A stretch of DNA of 64,000 bases from Aurantiacibacter sp. D1-12 (GTDB lineage: Bacteria; Pseudomonadota; Alphaproteobacteria; Sphingomonadales; Sphingomonadaceae). Positions within the stretch are counted from its first letter, which is position 1; each line of letters opens with the position of its first letter. The notes under the pieces were generated by a model. That model worked only from the letters and a program-made list of their open reading frames with translations. It made no database searches and was not told where the DNA came from. Shown piece by piece: positions 1 through 7,522 of the stretch. The stretch covers positions 247,001 through 311,000 of the forward strand of contig NZ_JAPJZJ010000003.1 in NCBI RefSeq assembly GCF_028858515.1, written 5' to 3'. The translations under genes were made by a program, and so were the position numbers.

Positions 1-97
1 CGCTATCGACGCTGCGGCGAACGTCACTATCGGCAGGGGTCAGCTCGGCGCGACGTTCCCATGCTTCTTCGATGGCTGAAACGAGTTCGGCAGTCAT
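1..97 (-). CDS. dapD: Tetrahydrodipicolinate N-succinyltransferase, N-terminal fragment
   Basis: Only the first 32 codons lie in the window; the gene continues past the left edge. The visible N-terminus (MTAELVSAIEEAWERRAELT, then PADSDVRR) matches the start of DapD proteins, which succinylate tetrahydrodipicolinate in the lysine/diaminopimelate pathway in the cytoplasm. The start is set by ATG at 95-97 with an AAGGAG ribosome site on the minus strand about 10 bases upstream. It lies downstream of gmk on the same strand with a gap of about 110 bases, so it may have its own promoter. The hexapeptide-repeat catalytic domain is not visible, so the call rests on the N-terminal helix only. Confidence 0.75.
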   Translation of the reverse strand, partial: MTAELVSAIEEAWERRAELTPADSDVRRSVDS

Positions 98-209
98 TCT
101 ACGTGGTCTCCTTTGATGCAGAATGCGGCTAGCTTCTTCGCAAGGCATGCACAAGACGCGACGTCCGGCGCATACGTAGCCGGACACCGAACCCTCTTGG
201 CGAACAGGC

Positions 210-845
210 TCAGCGCATCAGATCGCGGGTAAAATCGACAAGGCCTGTCTGGCGCGCGCGGCGCATACGCTCTGCCTCCAGAATCATGCGGACCTTGGCA
301 AAGCACTGGTCGATATCATCGTTTACCACGACGTAGTCATACCCGTCCCAGTGGCTGATTTCATTGCGCGCGCGGGCCATTCGGCCTTCGATCACATCGT
401 CACTATCGGTGCCGCGACCGCGCAGGCGATCTTCCAGTTCCTCGATACTCGGGGGTAGAAGGAAAACGCGGACAACGTCTGTCTCCATGCGCTGGTAAAG
501 CTGCTGGGTGCCCTGCCAGTCGATATCGAACAGGAAATCGCGCCCTTCTTTCAGGCCCGCTTTGATCTGTGCTTTCGGGGTGCCGTAATTGTTGCCGAAC
601 ACTTCGGCCCATTCGACGAGCTCGCCGGCTTCCACCATGCGATCAAATCCGGCCTGATCGACGAAATGGTAGTCCTTGCCATCGACTTCACCGGGGCGCG
701 GCGGGCGCGTGGTGACCGAGACCGACATTGCTATCTCGCCATCTTCTTCGAGCAGTCGCCGCGCAATGGTCGTTTTTCCCGTGCCCGATGGCGAGGAAAG
801 GATGAACATCAGTCCACGGCGGTGCAGGCTTTGTGCTACGTCCAT
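210..845 (-). CDS. gmk: Guanylate kinase
   Basis: Converts GMP to GDP using ATP in purine nucleotide metabolism (cytoplasm). The 211-residue protein has the P-loop SSPSGTGKTT at about residues 17-26, the GMP-binding segment SVTTRPPRPGEVDGKDYHF at about 41-60, and the lid and C-terminal helices typical of the family, at the usual length. I chose ATG at 845; an in-frame TTG lies three codons further upstream but has no advantage. The ribosome site is weak. It sits between dapD and a conserved hypothetical gene on the same strand. Confidence 0.95.
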   Translation of the reverse strand: MDVAQSLHRRGLMFILSSPSGTGKTTIARRLLEEDGEIAMSVSVTTRPPRPGEVDGKDYHFVDQAGFDRMVEAGELVEWAEVFGNNYGTPKAQIKAGLKEGRDFLFDIDWQGTQQLYQRMETDVVRVFLLPPSIEELEDRLRGRGTDSDDVIEGRMARARNEISHWDGYDYVVVNDDIDQCFAKVRMILEAERMRRARQTGLVDFTRDLMR

Positions 846-903
846 GCATTGCAATTGGCCGATGGGGCGGGGGCAATCAAGCCTTCACCGCAATTGTCGT
901 CAG

Positions 904-1320
904 CTAGTCTTCACTGTTGGCCATGTCGCGAATGGTCTTGTTGCCCTGCCGGATCGCTTCGCGGCGGCGCTGGCTGCGGTCAAAAAGCGTCTTTGCGATC
1001 AGGCCCGTGGTCACGAGCGCCGCTCCTGGGAGCGAGCGGGTGGCAACCTTGGTGATTGCGAAGGCGGCAAGCGTGCTCATGGTGGAGCGGTTGTCGACCG
1101 CGTCTTGTGCCAGTTCCTTACCGTACTGTTTGCCGAGGATCGCTTTTTCGACCGTCATCCGTGAAATGCGGCCCACGCTGCGCAGGATGATGTCGTTGAT
1201 CATCAGGTTGGTAGCGGCGTTGGGGCTGGGGCCGGGAACCGGCTCGCCCGTCGTGTGATCATCGCCGCCGGCTTCGCGCAGCGCGTCCGCAGCCTGATCG
1301 GTGATGTGATTGTCGGACAT
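904..1320 (-). CDS. Conserved hypothetical protein
   Basis: 138 residues; I do not recognise a named family. The N-terminal 35 residues are polar and probably disordered (rich in G, D, P, T). The centre (NLMINDIILRSVGRISR) looks helical, and the C-terminal half has a hydrophobic stretch (about residues 78-110) followed by a basic segment FDRSQRRREA, compatible with a single membrane-associated helix. The start is placed at ATG 1320, which follows a GGGGG run at good spacing; an upstream in-frame ATG at 1338 would overlap that site. It lies 40 bases downstream of sspB, so co-transcription with sspB is likely. Confidence 0.6.
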   Translation of the reverse strand: MSDNHITDQAADALREAGGDDHTTGEPVPGPSPNAATNLMINDIILRSVGRISRMTVEKAILGKQYGKELAQDAVDNRSTMSTLAAFAITKVATRSLPGAALVTTGLIAKTLFDRSQRRREAIRQGNKTIRDMANSED

Positions 1321-1359
1321 GGTGTTGCCCCCGTTCATGAGGCGAGCTGCGCCCCGGCG

Positions 1360-1872
1360 TTACTTCTTGCGACCGAAATCGACCGTGACGACATTGGAGC
1401 CGTCTTCACTCTGGGCAATGTCTGGCGCGCCGCCTTGTTCCGCTTCGCCGCTCCCGTCGTTCTCGGCATCCTCGTGTTCTGCGGGTTCCGCATCATCGAC
1501 AGCTGCCTGGAACTGCAGGCCGAAATCGACTGCCGGGTCAACGAAGGCGGTTATGGCCGCGAAGGGGATCGATAGTTTTGAGGGGATCTGATTGAAGCTG
1601 AGGCCAACCGAAAAGCCCGTGTCGGTGACGTTCAGATCCCAGAACTTGTTCTGCAGGACAATCGTCATCTCGTCCGGAAAACGCTCGTGCAGGCTGGCGG
1701 GGATGTCCACGCCCGGCGCTGCGGTCTTGAACGTGATGTAGAAATGATGGCCGCCGGGTAGGGTGCCACCCGATTCCTCTACCGAGCCCAGGACGCGTCC
1801 GACGACAGCGCGCAGGGCTTCCTGCACGATCTCGTCATAGGGGATCAGGCTATCGGGCGTTTCGTCACTCAT
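1360..1872 (-). CDS. sspB: ClpXP adaptor protein SspB, alpha type
   Basis: Adaptor that delivers ssrA-tagged and some native substrates to the ClpXP protease. The 170-residue protein has the SspB-alpha core (YDEIVQEALRAVVGRVL near residue 12, then the HHFYITFKT strand and PGVDIPASLHERFPDEMTIV), a long acidic flexible linker (about residues 125-158), and a short C-terminal tail VVTVDFGRKK resembling the ClpX-docking tail of the family. ATG at 1872. Divergent from hisB across about 120 bases. Core, linker and tail are directly visible; the role is family knowledge. Confidence 0.88.
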   Translation of the reverse strand: MSDETPDSLIPYDEIVQEALRAVVGRVLGSVEESGGTLPGGHHFYITFKTAAPGVDIPASLHERFPDEMTIVLQNKFWDLNVTDTGFSVGLSFNQIPSKLSIPFAAITAFVDPAVDFGLQFQAAVDDAEPAEHEDAENDGSGEAEQGGAPDIAQSEDGSNVVTVDFGRKK

Positions 1873-1955
1873 GCTTCGCTAGGTGGCGAGGGGCGCGTGG
1901 GAGGTCAAGCCGCAATCGGCGCACAATCCCCGCTATCATTAGGCCTTTAGGCGGT

Positions 1956-1983
1956 TTGCACCCTGTCACATTCGCCTTATAGG
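1956..1983 (+). promoter_or_regulatory. Candidate sigma-70 type promoter for hisB
   Basis: TTGCAC at 1956-1961 and TATAGG at 1978-1983 with a 16-base spacer. The expected start of transcription would fall at about 1990, next to the hisB ATG at 1992, and no ribosome-binding site is visible before that ATG. This suggests a leaderless or nearly leaderless mRNA. Prediction from hexamer resemblance only. Confidence 0.4.
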
Positions 1984-1991
1984 CATCACCC

Positions 1992-2585
1992 ATGCGAACA
2001 GGCCGTATCGAACGAAATACCAAGGAAACCCGGATCGCTGTCGAGGTGAATCTCGACGGGACGGGCAGCTATGACATTTCCACCGGGATCGGTTTTCTCG
2101 ATCATATGGTCGAACAGTTCAGCCGCCACTCGCTGATTGACGTGACGATGAAGGTCGATGGTGATCTTCATATCGACCAGCACCACACCACCGAAGACAG
2201 CGCGCTCGCGCTGGGCCAGGCTCTGGCAGAGGCGCTGGGCGACAAGGGCGGCATCGGCCGATACGGTGAAGCACATTCGCCGATGGACGAAACTCTGAGC
2301 CGCGTGGTTGTCGATGTGTCGGGCCGCCCGTGGTGTGTGTTCAAGGCGCGCTTCACGCAGGAAAAGCTGGGTGAATGGGACACGGAGCTGATCGAGCACT
2401 GGTTCCAGTCGGTTTCGCAAACGGCGGGCCTGACGCTGCACGTGCAGCAGCTCTACGGCAGCAACAACCACCACATTTGCGAGAGCATCTACAAGGGTTT
2501 TGCCCGCGCGATGCGACAGGCGGTCGAGCTTGATCCGCGTAAAGGTGGCGCGGTGCCGAGCACCAAGGGACAGCTGGGCGGTTAG
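1992..2585 (+). CDS. hisB: Imidazoleglycerol-phosphate dehydratase
   Basis: Sixth step of histidine biosynthesis, dehydrating imidazole glycerol phosphate to imidazole acetol phosphate. The 197-residue single-domain protein contains the metal-binding signatures [14 protein letters not shown] (near residues 34-47) and [14 protein letters not shown] (near 60-73) and the later [18 protein letters not shown], all intact. It lacks the phosphatase domain of the enterobacterial fusion, as is usual for alphaproteobacteria. First gene of the his cluster; a YCII-domain gene follows after three bases. The ATG at 1992 has no visible Shine-Dalgarno. Confidence 0.97.
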   Translation: MRTGRIERNTKETRIAVEVNLDGTGSYDISTGIGFLDHMVEQFSRHSLIDVTMKVDGDLHIDQHHTTEDSALALGQALAEALGDKGGIGRYGEAHSPMDETLSRVVVDVSGRPWCVFKARFTQEKLGEWDTELIEHWFQSVSQTAGLTLHVQQLYGSNNHHICESIYKGFARAMRQAVELDPRKGGAVPSTKGQLGG

Positions 2586-2588
2586 GCG

Positions 2589-2873
2589 ATGTTCGTAATC
2601 GATCTGGAATACGTCGTCCCGCTCGAACAGGTCGATGCGCTGCTCGATGCGCATAAAGCCCATTTGAAAGCCGGGCATGCCAGCGGTCATTTCCTGCTTT
2701 GGGGGCGCAAGCAGCCGCGCACCGGCGGCGTCATCCTCGCGAGCGGCGACCGCGCGGAAGTGGAGAGCCTCGCCAATCTCGATCCCTTCGTTACCGAAGG
2801 CGCTGCGCGTGTGACGGTGACCGAAATCGCTCCCGCTTTCGCCGCCGAGGGGCTGGAAAGCCTGCTGGCGTGA
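2589..2873 (+). CDS. YciI-like (YCII domain) protein
   Basis: 94 residues spanning one YCII-related ferredoxin-like domain: strand FVIDLEYVVPLEQVD, helix DALLDAHKAHLKAGHASG, strand FLLWGRKQPRTGGVILASG, then an FVTEGAARVTVTEIAP segment. YciI proteins are small dimeric proteins with a conserved His/Asp pair; biochemical roles are mostly unknown. It is embedded between hisB and hisH: the start is 3 bases after the hisB stop and its TGA overlaps the hisH GTG (GTGA). It is therefore certainly translated with the his genes, but a role in histidine synthesis is not established. Confidence 0.8.
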   Translation: MFVIDLEYVVPLEQVDALLDAHKAHLKAGHASGHFLLWGRKQPRTGGVILASGDRAEVESLANLDPFVTEGAARVTVTEIAPAFAAEGLESLLA

Positions 2874-3496
2874 CCATCGCGCTGATCGATTATGGCGCCG
2901 GTAATCTGCACTCGGTTCACAACGCCCTGAAGGCTGCCGGGGCGCAGGAGATTGCCGTCACCGATGATCCCAATCTGGTGCGTGGTGCACGGCGCATTGT
3001 GCTGCCCGGGGTGGGTGCCTTCGGGGCTTGCCGAGATGGCTTGTGGGCAATCTCCGGCATGGTGGAGGCGCTGGAAGAGCGGGTGATCGCGGATGGCGTG
3101 CCCTTCCTCGGCATTTGCGTGGGCATGCAATTGCTCGCAACTCGCGGGTTGGAGCATGGCATGCATGACGGACTTGGCTGGATTCCGGGCGAGGTCAAAG
3201 GGATTGAGCGGACCGATCCGGCCATAAAAGTGCCGCATATGGGCTGGAACGATGTCGTCCACGCGCATCACGGCGATGGCAGCGAACTGATTGACGAGGG
3301 CGAGGCCTATTTCCTCCACTCGTATCACTTCCAGCCCGACGAAGGTCGCCACATTGCCGCGATGACCGATCACGGCGGCGGTCTTGTCGCCGCAGTCGCG
3401 CGCGGCAATATCCTCGGCGTGCAATTCCATCCGGAAAAGAGCCAGCAATACGGGCTGGACCTGCTCCGCCGTTTCCTAGATTGGGATCCGCAATGA
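2870..3496 (+). CDS. hisH: Imidazole glycerol phosphate synthase, glutamine amidotransferase subunit
   Basis: Supplies ammonia from glutamine to HisF for the cyclisation that makes imidazole glycerol phosphate and AICAR. The 208-residue class I amidotransferase has the nucleophile motif FLGICVGMQLL (Cys83) and the His/Glu pair in VQFHPEKSQ near the C-terminus. The start is the GTG at 2870, which overlaps the preceding stop in a GTGA, and gives the canonical N-terminus TIALIDYGAGNLHSV; the longer in-frame ORF upstream is only a shadow of the YciI gene. The stop overlaps hisA in an ATGA. Confidence 0.96.
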   Translation: MTIALIDYGAGNLHSVHNALKAAGAQEIAVTDDPNLVRGARRIVLPGVGAFGACRDGLWAISGMVEALEERVIADGVPFLGICVGMQLLATRGLEHGMHDGLGWIPGEVKGIERTDPAIKVPHMGWNDVVHAHHGDGSELIDEGEAYFLHSYHFQPDEGRHIAAMTDHGGGLVAAVARGNILGVQFHPEKSQQYGLDLLRRFLDWDPQ

Positions 3497-4218
3497 TTGT
3501 TTTTCCAGCCATCGATCTCAAGGGCGGCGAAGTCGTACGGCTTGCTGAGGGCGATATGGATCGCGCGACCGTTTACGGAGATGATCCGGCGGCGCAGGCG
3601 ATGCTTTTTGCTGAGGCGGGTGCCGAGCATGTCCACGTCGTCGATCTAGACGGCGCCTTTGCCGGCGAAAGCCGCAACCGCGCGGCGGTGGAAGCGATTG
3701 TCGAGCGGTTCCCCGGCTACGTGCAACTGGGCGGCGGTATTCGCGATGCGGCGGCAGTCGAAGGATGGTTCAACCTTGGTGTGGCGCGGCTGGTGATTGG
3801 CTCTGCAGCGCTCAAGAACCCTGATTTCGTCAGGCAAATGGCGCGCGAATGGGAAGGCGGCATCGTTGTCGCCGTGGACGCGCGCGATGGTATGGTCGCG
3901 ACCGAAGGCTGGGCTGAAGTATCCGACGTTCCGGTCGAGGACATGGCGCGCCGGTTCGAGGACGCAGGCGTCGCCAGCCTACTGTTCACTGATATCGGGC
4001 GTGACGGCTTGCTGAAAGGCTGCAACGTACAGGCAACGGTAGAGTTGGCGCGCATGGTCGATATCCCGGTGATTGCCAGTGGCGGGGTGAAGGGACTGGA
4101 CGATATCCATATGCTCGCGCTGCAGGCCGATCAGGGCATCGAAGGCGTGATCACGGGGCGCGCGCTTTACGAAGGGCGGCTGGACCTTGCGACCGCTATT
4201 GCGATGGCGAACCGGTAA
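3493..4218 (+). CDS. hisA: Phosphoribosylformimino-AICAR ribotide isomerase (ProFAR isomerase)
   Basis: Fourth step of histidine biosynthesis; a (beta-alpha)8-barrel enzyme of 241 residues. Catalytic aspartates are in the first strand (FPAIDLKGGEVVRL) and in the second half (LFTDIGRDGLLKG); phosphate-binding loops LGGGIRD and ASGGVKG are present. ATG at 3493 overlaps the hisH stop (ATGA). Its TAA shares one base with the ATG of the next gene, a small membrane protein rather than hisF. Confidence 0.97.
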   Translation: MIVFPAIDLKGGEVVRLAEGDMDRATVYGDDPAAQAMLFAEAGAEHVHVVDLDGAFAGESRNRAAVEAIVERFPGYVQLGGGIRDAAAVEGWFNLGVARLVIGSAALKNPDFVRQMAREWEGGIVVAVDARDGMVATEGWAEVSDVPVEDMARRFEDAGVASLLFTDIGRDGLLKGCNVQATVELARMVDIPVIASGGVKGLDDIHMLALQADQGIEGVITGRALYEGRLDLATAIAMANR

Positions 4219-4643
4219 TGGGCGGGCTTGTCTTCTGGATACTCGCGTTGGTCGTCACGGTAATCGTGATCGCCGGGTTGAGGAACAAGCTTGCGAACAG
4301 CTCTAGCGTAGTGGTCACCGGCAAAGGGGTTTTGAAAACCCACAATGTCGAGGCCAAGTTCCGCAGTGATACCGGGTATCACGGCAAGCTGGGGCAGGAT
4401 CGCTGGAGCGATGGGCAGGAACGGTTTTCGCTGCGGTTGAGCAAGCTTGGCAGTGATCACGATGGCAAGCTGCAGCTTTTCCGCAATGGTGAACAGGTGT
4501 CTGAATTTGACGTGTCGGGAAGCGCGATTGATTTCGCGTGGAAGGGCATGTCGAGAGAGGCGATCCCCCTTTTTGCTATCGGCGATCAATTGCGCGTCGA
4601 TGTCGGCTCTCTGTCGATCACCGCTACGGTTGAGGCGGATTAA
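4218..4643 (+). CDS. Membrane-anchored protein of unknown function in the his operon
   Basis: 141 residues: one N-terminal hydrophobic segment (about residues 3-21, GLVFWILALVVTVIVIAGL) followed by a soluble domain rich in beta-type sequence with charged turns (VVTGKGVLKTHNVEAKF; FSLRLSKLGSDHDGKLQLF; ITATVEAD at the end). No family recognised. The domain would face the periplasm if the segment is a signal anchor. The ATG shares its first base with the hisA TAA, so translation is probably coupled. First of three consecutive small membrane-protein genes separating hisA from hisF. Confidence 0.6.
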   Translation: MGGLVFWILALVVTVIVIAGLRNKLANSSSVVVTGKGVLKTHNVEAKFRSDTGYHGKLGQDRWSDGQERFSLRLSKLGSDHDGKLQLFRNGEQVSEFDVSGSAIDFAWKGMSREAIPLFAIGDQLRVDVGSLSITATVEAD

Positions 4644-4646
4644 GCC

Positions 4647-4913
4647 ATGACTGTTACCGACGCCGGATTTGTTGGTAGCGGTGTCATGTTGGCGACGGCG
4701 ATCATGGATGCGGTGCGCGGGCGATCAGGCCTCGGTAAATATCGGCTGACGAAGGAACGCTCACCTGATCGTTTCTGGATGGCCGTTGTGCTCTACTTCA
4801 ACATGGCGTTCCTGCTGTTCTGGGCGAGCGGGCGCGCCCTTGAAGCGGCGGTTGATGAGGAGCCGCAAGAGCACACAGTGACCTTTACGATTGCACCCGG
4901 AGAACCGACATGA
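4647..4913 (+). CDS. Small membrane protein of unknown function
   Basis: 88 residues. A glycine-rich N-terminal segment (GFVGSGVMLATAIMDAV) is followed by a basic stretch, a strongly hydrophobic segment (WMAVVLYFNMAFLLFWASG, about residues 45-63) and an acidic tail. Probably one or two membrane helices. Begins 3 bases after the previous stop and overlaps the next gene by four bases (ATGA), so it belongs to the same transcript as hisA and hisF. No family recognised. Confidence 0.55.
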   Translation: MTVTDAGFVGSGVMLATAIMDAVRGRSGLGKYRLTKERSPDRFWMAVVLYFNMAFLLFWASGRALEAAVDEEPQEHTVTFTIAPGEPT

Positions 4914-5143
4914 GTGGCTATCAGATCGACCTGCTCTTTGCGCTTGGCCTGCCATTGATTGGCATCATCCAAGCCGGGTTCCTCTGGTATGATGCGCGTG
5001 CCGGTCGCGTTCGGATCACGCCGATGCACCACATCGAAAAGCGGGAGAACCCGCGCGCCTACGCCATCGCGCTCGCGGTCAATATCTTGCTCATTGCTTT
5101 CGTGTTTCTGGTTGGCGCCTACTACATCGCGTCGGTGATCTGA
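4910..5143 (+). CDS. Small two-helix membrane protein of unknown function
   Basis: 77 residues with two predicted membrane segments ([19 protein letters not shown], about 8-26, and [20 protein letters not shown], about 54-73) joined by a basic loop with [19 protein letters not shown]. The ATG overlaps the preceding gene; the TGA shares its last base with the hisF ATG. Not recognised. Its tight coupling to hisF and the preceding membrane gene suggests a shared transcript, not necessarily a shared function. Confidence 0.55.
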   Translation: MSGYQIDLLFALGLPLIGIIQAGFLWYDARAGRVRITPMHHIEKRENPRAYAIALAVNILLIAFVFLVGAYYIASVI

Positions 5144-5907
5144 TGACCGTTCGTATCCGCGTCATTCCCTGCCTCGACGTGGCCGATGGCCGCGTGGTGA
5201 AGGGCGTTAACTTCGTCGATCTGAAAGATGCCGGAGATCCGGTCGAGCAAGCGCAGGCCTACGATGCTGCGGGAGCGGACGAGCTATGCTTCCTTGATAT
5301 CTCCGCCAGCCATGAAGGGCGCGGGACTTTGCTCGACATTGTCCGGCGCACGGCAGAAGTGTGCTTTATGCCGTTGACCGTTGGCGGCGGTGTGTCCAGC
5401 GTGGAGGATGCGCGCAGACTGCTGTTGGCCGGGGCTGACAAGGTTGCGGTGAATTCGGCGGCTGTAAAGCGACCCGAAATCATGGCCGACATTGCCGACA
5501 AGATGGGCAGCCAGTGCGCGGTTGCCTCGGTCGATGCGCGCAAGGTGGAAGCGGACCGTTGGGAGATTTTTACCCACGGTGGTCGGCGCGAAACCGGCAT
5601 TGATGCGGTGGATCATGCCGTGCGGCTGGCGGAGCTTGGTGCGGGTGAACTTCTGGTGACCAGCATGGATGGCGATGGCACGCAGGCGGGATACGACCTT
5701 GAGCTGACGCGCGCGATTGCTGATTCGGTTTCGGTGCCCGTTGTCGCGAGTGGCGGCGTGGGCAATTTGCAGCATCTGGTCGATGGTGTGGTGAAGGGCG
5801 GGGCGAGTGCGGTGCTTGCTGCCAGCATTTTCCATTTCGGTAGTTACACCATTGCAGAGGCGCACGCGGCACTTCGTTCGGCAGGACTTCCGGCGCGAAG
5901 TAGCTGA
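5143..5907 (+). CDS. hisF: Imidazole glycerol phosphate synthase, cyclase subunit
   Basis: Condenses PRFAR with HisH-derived ammonia to yield imidazole glycerol phosphate plus AICAR. The 254-residue (beta-alpha)8-barrel shows the first-strand motif [19 protein letters not shown] with the catalytic Asp11, the mid-barrel VASVDARK Asp, and phosphate-gripping loops GGGVSS and ASGGVGN, plus [15 protein letters not shown]. Length is typical. It starts on the last base of the previous stop, and ends 148 bases before the 58-residue gene that precedes hisE. Confidence 0.97.
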   Translation: MTVRIRVIPCLDVADGRVVKGVNFVDLKDAGDPVEQAQAYDAAGADELCFLDISASHEGRGTLLDIVRRTAEVCFMPLTVGGGVSSVEDARRLLLAGADKVAVNSAAVKRPEIMADIADKMGSQCAVASVDARKVEADRWEIFTHGGRRETGIDAVDHAVRLAELGAGELLVTSMDGDGTQAGYDLELTRAIADSVSVPVVASGGVGNLQHLVDGVVKGGASAVLAASIFHFGSYTIAEAHAALRSAGLPARSS

Positions 5908-6055
5908 TAATTAGGCGTTAACTTTTTAGGTGCCGTTACGAATGCCACTCCCTTGGCAATACAAGTATTTACACTTGCCAGCGGTCAGGTCCCGCAGCGG
6001 GACAGTGCTATTGGTACCATTGTGCAACGCCGAAAAAAGGCGGATTTTGTAACCC

Positions 6056-6232
6056 ATGCTCCTTCGCATCATTCCCCCCGCTGTGCTCGCCTTGATAGCA
6101 TCTCCTGCGATGGCCGCGGGGACCGCGCAGGTCCCCGAAGGTTCCAGCGTCACGCTGTTCGCTCTGGGCGTTATCGGAGTGATCATCGGGCGGCGTCTTT
6201 CAATGCGCAAATCGGACGGTCAGGACGACTGA
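6056..6232 (+). CDS. 58-residue protein: signal peptide plus PEP-CTERM-like C-terminal tail
   Basis: The reading frame runs from ATG 6056 to TGA 6230-6232. Residues 1-20 form a signal peptide (MLLRIIPPAVLALIASPAMA, cleavage expected after AMA). Only a few residues (AGTAQ) separate it from a VPEG motif, followed by a hydrophobic helix (VTLFALGVIGVIIG) and an RR-rich basic segment with a DDG-type acidic tail. This three-part order (VPE-motif, helix, arginines) is that of PEP-CTERM/exosortase sorting signals, though the second P is replaced by G and the tail is longer than usual. Almost no mature domain exists. It lies between hisF and hisE on the same strand with a 148-base gap upstream. No strong ribosome site is seen. 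Confidence 0.6.
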   Translation: MLLRIIPPAVLALIASPAMAAGTAQVPEGSSVTLFALGVIGVIIGRRLSMRKSDGQDD

Positions 6233-6283
6233 CACCATTCGGCGGTTGACGCAGACGCGCGGCTTCGCGCATTGCCAATCCCG

Positions 6284-6601
6284 ATGGATACACTCACCCG
6301 CCTCGAAAGCACGATTGCAGAGCGCCGCGTCGCGTCGCCAGATGCCAGCTATGTTGCCAAGCTCAATGCAAAGGGCCTTCCCAAGATTGCTGAGAAGGTG
6401 GGAGAAGAGGCCACCGAAACGGTCATCGCCGCGCTGACCGGTAGCGATGCAGAGCTGACCGGAGAGGCAGCCGACCTGCTCTTCCACCTGCTGGTGTTGC
6501 TGGGCGCAAAGGACATTCCGCTATCCGCCGTCCTGGCAGAGCTGGACCGTCGCGAAGGCGTGTCAGGCCTCGATGAAAAGGCCGCGAGGGAGCAGGACTG
6601 A
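6284..6601 (+). CDS. hisE: Phosphoribosyl-ATP pyrophosphatase
   Basis: Second step of histidine biosynthesis: hydrolyses PR-ATP to PR-AMP. The 105-residue all-alpha MazG-like protein contains the metal-binding helices KIAEKVGEEATETVIAA and ELTGEAADLLFHLLVLL with the expected Glu/Asp residues. The start is ATG 6284; an in-frame TTG 12 bases upstream is not needed. The stop shares one base with the start of the HIT gene. Confidence 0.95.
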   Translation: MDTLTRLESTIAERRVASPDASYVAKLNAKGLPKIAEKVGEEATETVIAALTGSDAELTGEAADLLFHLLVLLGAKDIPLSAVLAELDRREGVSGLDEKAAREQD

Positions 6602-6978
6602 TGCCAATCGATCCGACCGAGGCTTATGACCCGGACAACATTTTCGCCAAGATCCTGCGGGGAGAGATTCCGTGCAACAAGGTCTATGAAGACGATCACG
6701 CGCTCGCCTTCCATGACATCAACCCGCAGGCCGATGTGCACATCCTTGTCATTCCCAAGGGCGCCTACGTCAGTTGGGATGATTTCTCTGCCAAGGCATC
6801 TAACGAGGAAATCGCCGGTTTCGTCCGCGCAGTTGGCCACGTGGCGCGTGATCGCGGCCTCGTGGTGCGCGGGTATCGTGTACTCGCCAATATCGGCCGC
6901 AACGGCGGGCAGGAGGTGCCGCATCTGCACGCGCATCTGTTCGGTGGCGGGCCATTGGGGCCGATGCTCGCGCGCTAA
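6601..6978 (+). CDS. HIT family nucleotide hydrolase (HinT-like)
   Basis: 125 residues with a complete histidine-triad domain: DNIFAKILRGEIPCNKVYED at the N-terminus, central ADVHILVIPKGAYVSW, and the triad EVPHLHAHLFGGGPLGPM near residues 108-124 (HLHAH). HIT proteins of this size hydrolyse purine phosphoramidates such as adenosine 5'-monophosphoramidate. Starts on the last base of the hisE stop; last gene of the his cluster. An 88-base gap separates it from ybgC. Confidence 0.93.
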   Translation: MPIDPTEAYDPDNIFAKILRGEIPCNKVYEDDHALAFHDINPQADVHILVIPKGAYVSWDDFSAKASNEEIAGFVRAVGHVARDRGLVVRGYRVLANIGRNGGQEVPHLHAHLFGGGPLGPMLAR

Positions 6979-7066
6979 CGTGACTCCATCCGTCGCGGCA
7001 AAGATTCGCTTGGGCGATTAACCCTCTTTTGCGCGCAGCTTTACATCTGTAAGCACGCGTTCATCT

Positions 7067-7522
7067 ATGGACGCGCAAATGCAGCCACCCTCCGGCCAGA
7101 TCGACGGGTCACGACACCTCTATCCGGTGCGTGTTTTCTTTGAGGATACAGACCTGTCCGGCATCGCCTATCACGCGAATTATCTGAAATGGTGCGAGCG
7201 TGCGCGTTCCGACATTTTGAGACTGCTCGGCATAGACCAGCGCGCTGCCAACGAGGCGGGCGAGGGGTTCTATGCCGTGTCAGAAGCGAACATCAAATGG
7301 CGCCGTCCAGCGAAGCTGGATGACGTGCTGACCGTGGTGACAACCTGCGATCAGGTGCGCGCGGCAAGCTGCAATATGGCGCAGAAGGTGTTCCGCGGCA
7401 GTGAATTGCTGTGCGAGATTGATATTGTTGCGGCCTTCCTTGCCGCCGACGGCCGCCCCAAGCGGCAACCTGCTGCGTGGCGGGATGCCTTTGAGACCTT
7501 TGTGACGAAAGAGAGCGAATGA
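7067..7522 (+). CDS. ybgC: Tol-Pal associated acyl-CoA thioesterase YbgC
   Basis: Hotdog-fold thioesterase of 151 residues. The active-site segment VRVFFEDTDLSGIAYHANYLKW (about residues 23-44; catalytic Asp before the SGIAYHANY loop) is intact. In other proteobacteria YbgC is encoded in the tol-pal operon and acts on short acyl-CoAs or in phospholipid metabolism. Its stop overlaps the tolQ start in an ATGA, as in the classical operon. No strong Shine-Dalgarno is visible before the ATG at 7067. Confidence 0.93.
   Translation: MDAQMQPPSGQIDGSRHLYPVRVFFEDTDLSGIAYHANYLKWCERARSDILRLLGIDQRAANEAGEGFYAVSEANIKWRRPAKLDDVLTVVTTCDQVRAASCNMAQKVFRGSELLCEIDIVAAFLAADGRPKRQPAAWRDAFETFVTKESE

Noticed and set aside
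1873-1991. Histidine leader peptide or attenuator before hisB
   Set aside because: No short frame with a run of His codons and no terminator hairpin is visible; the gap is short and looks like a plain divergent promoter.
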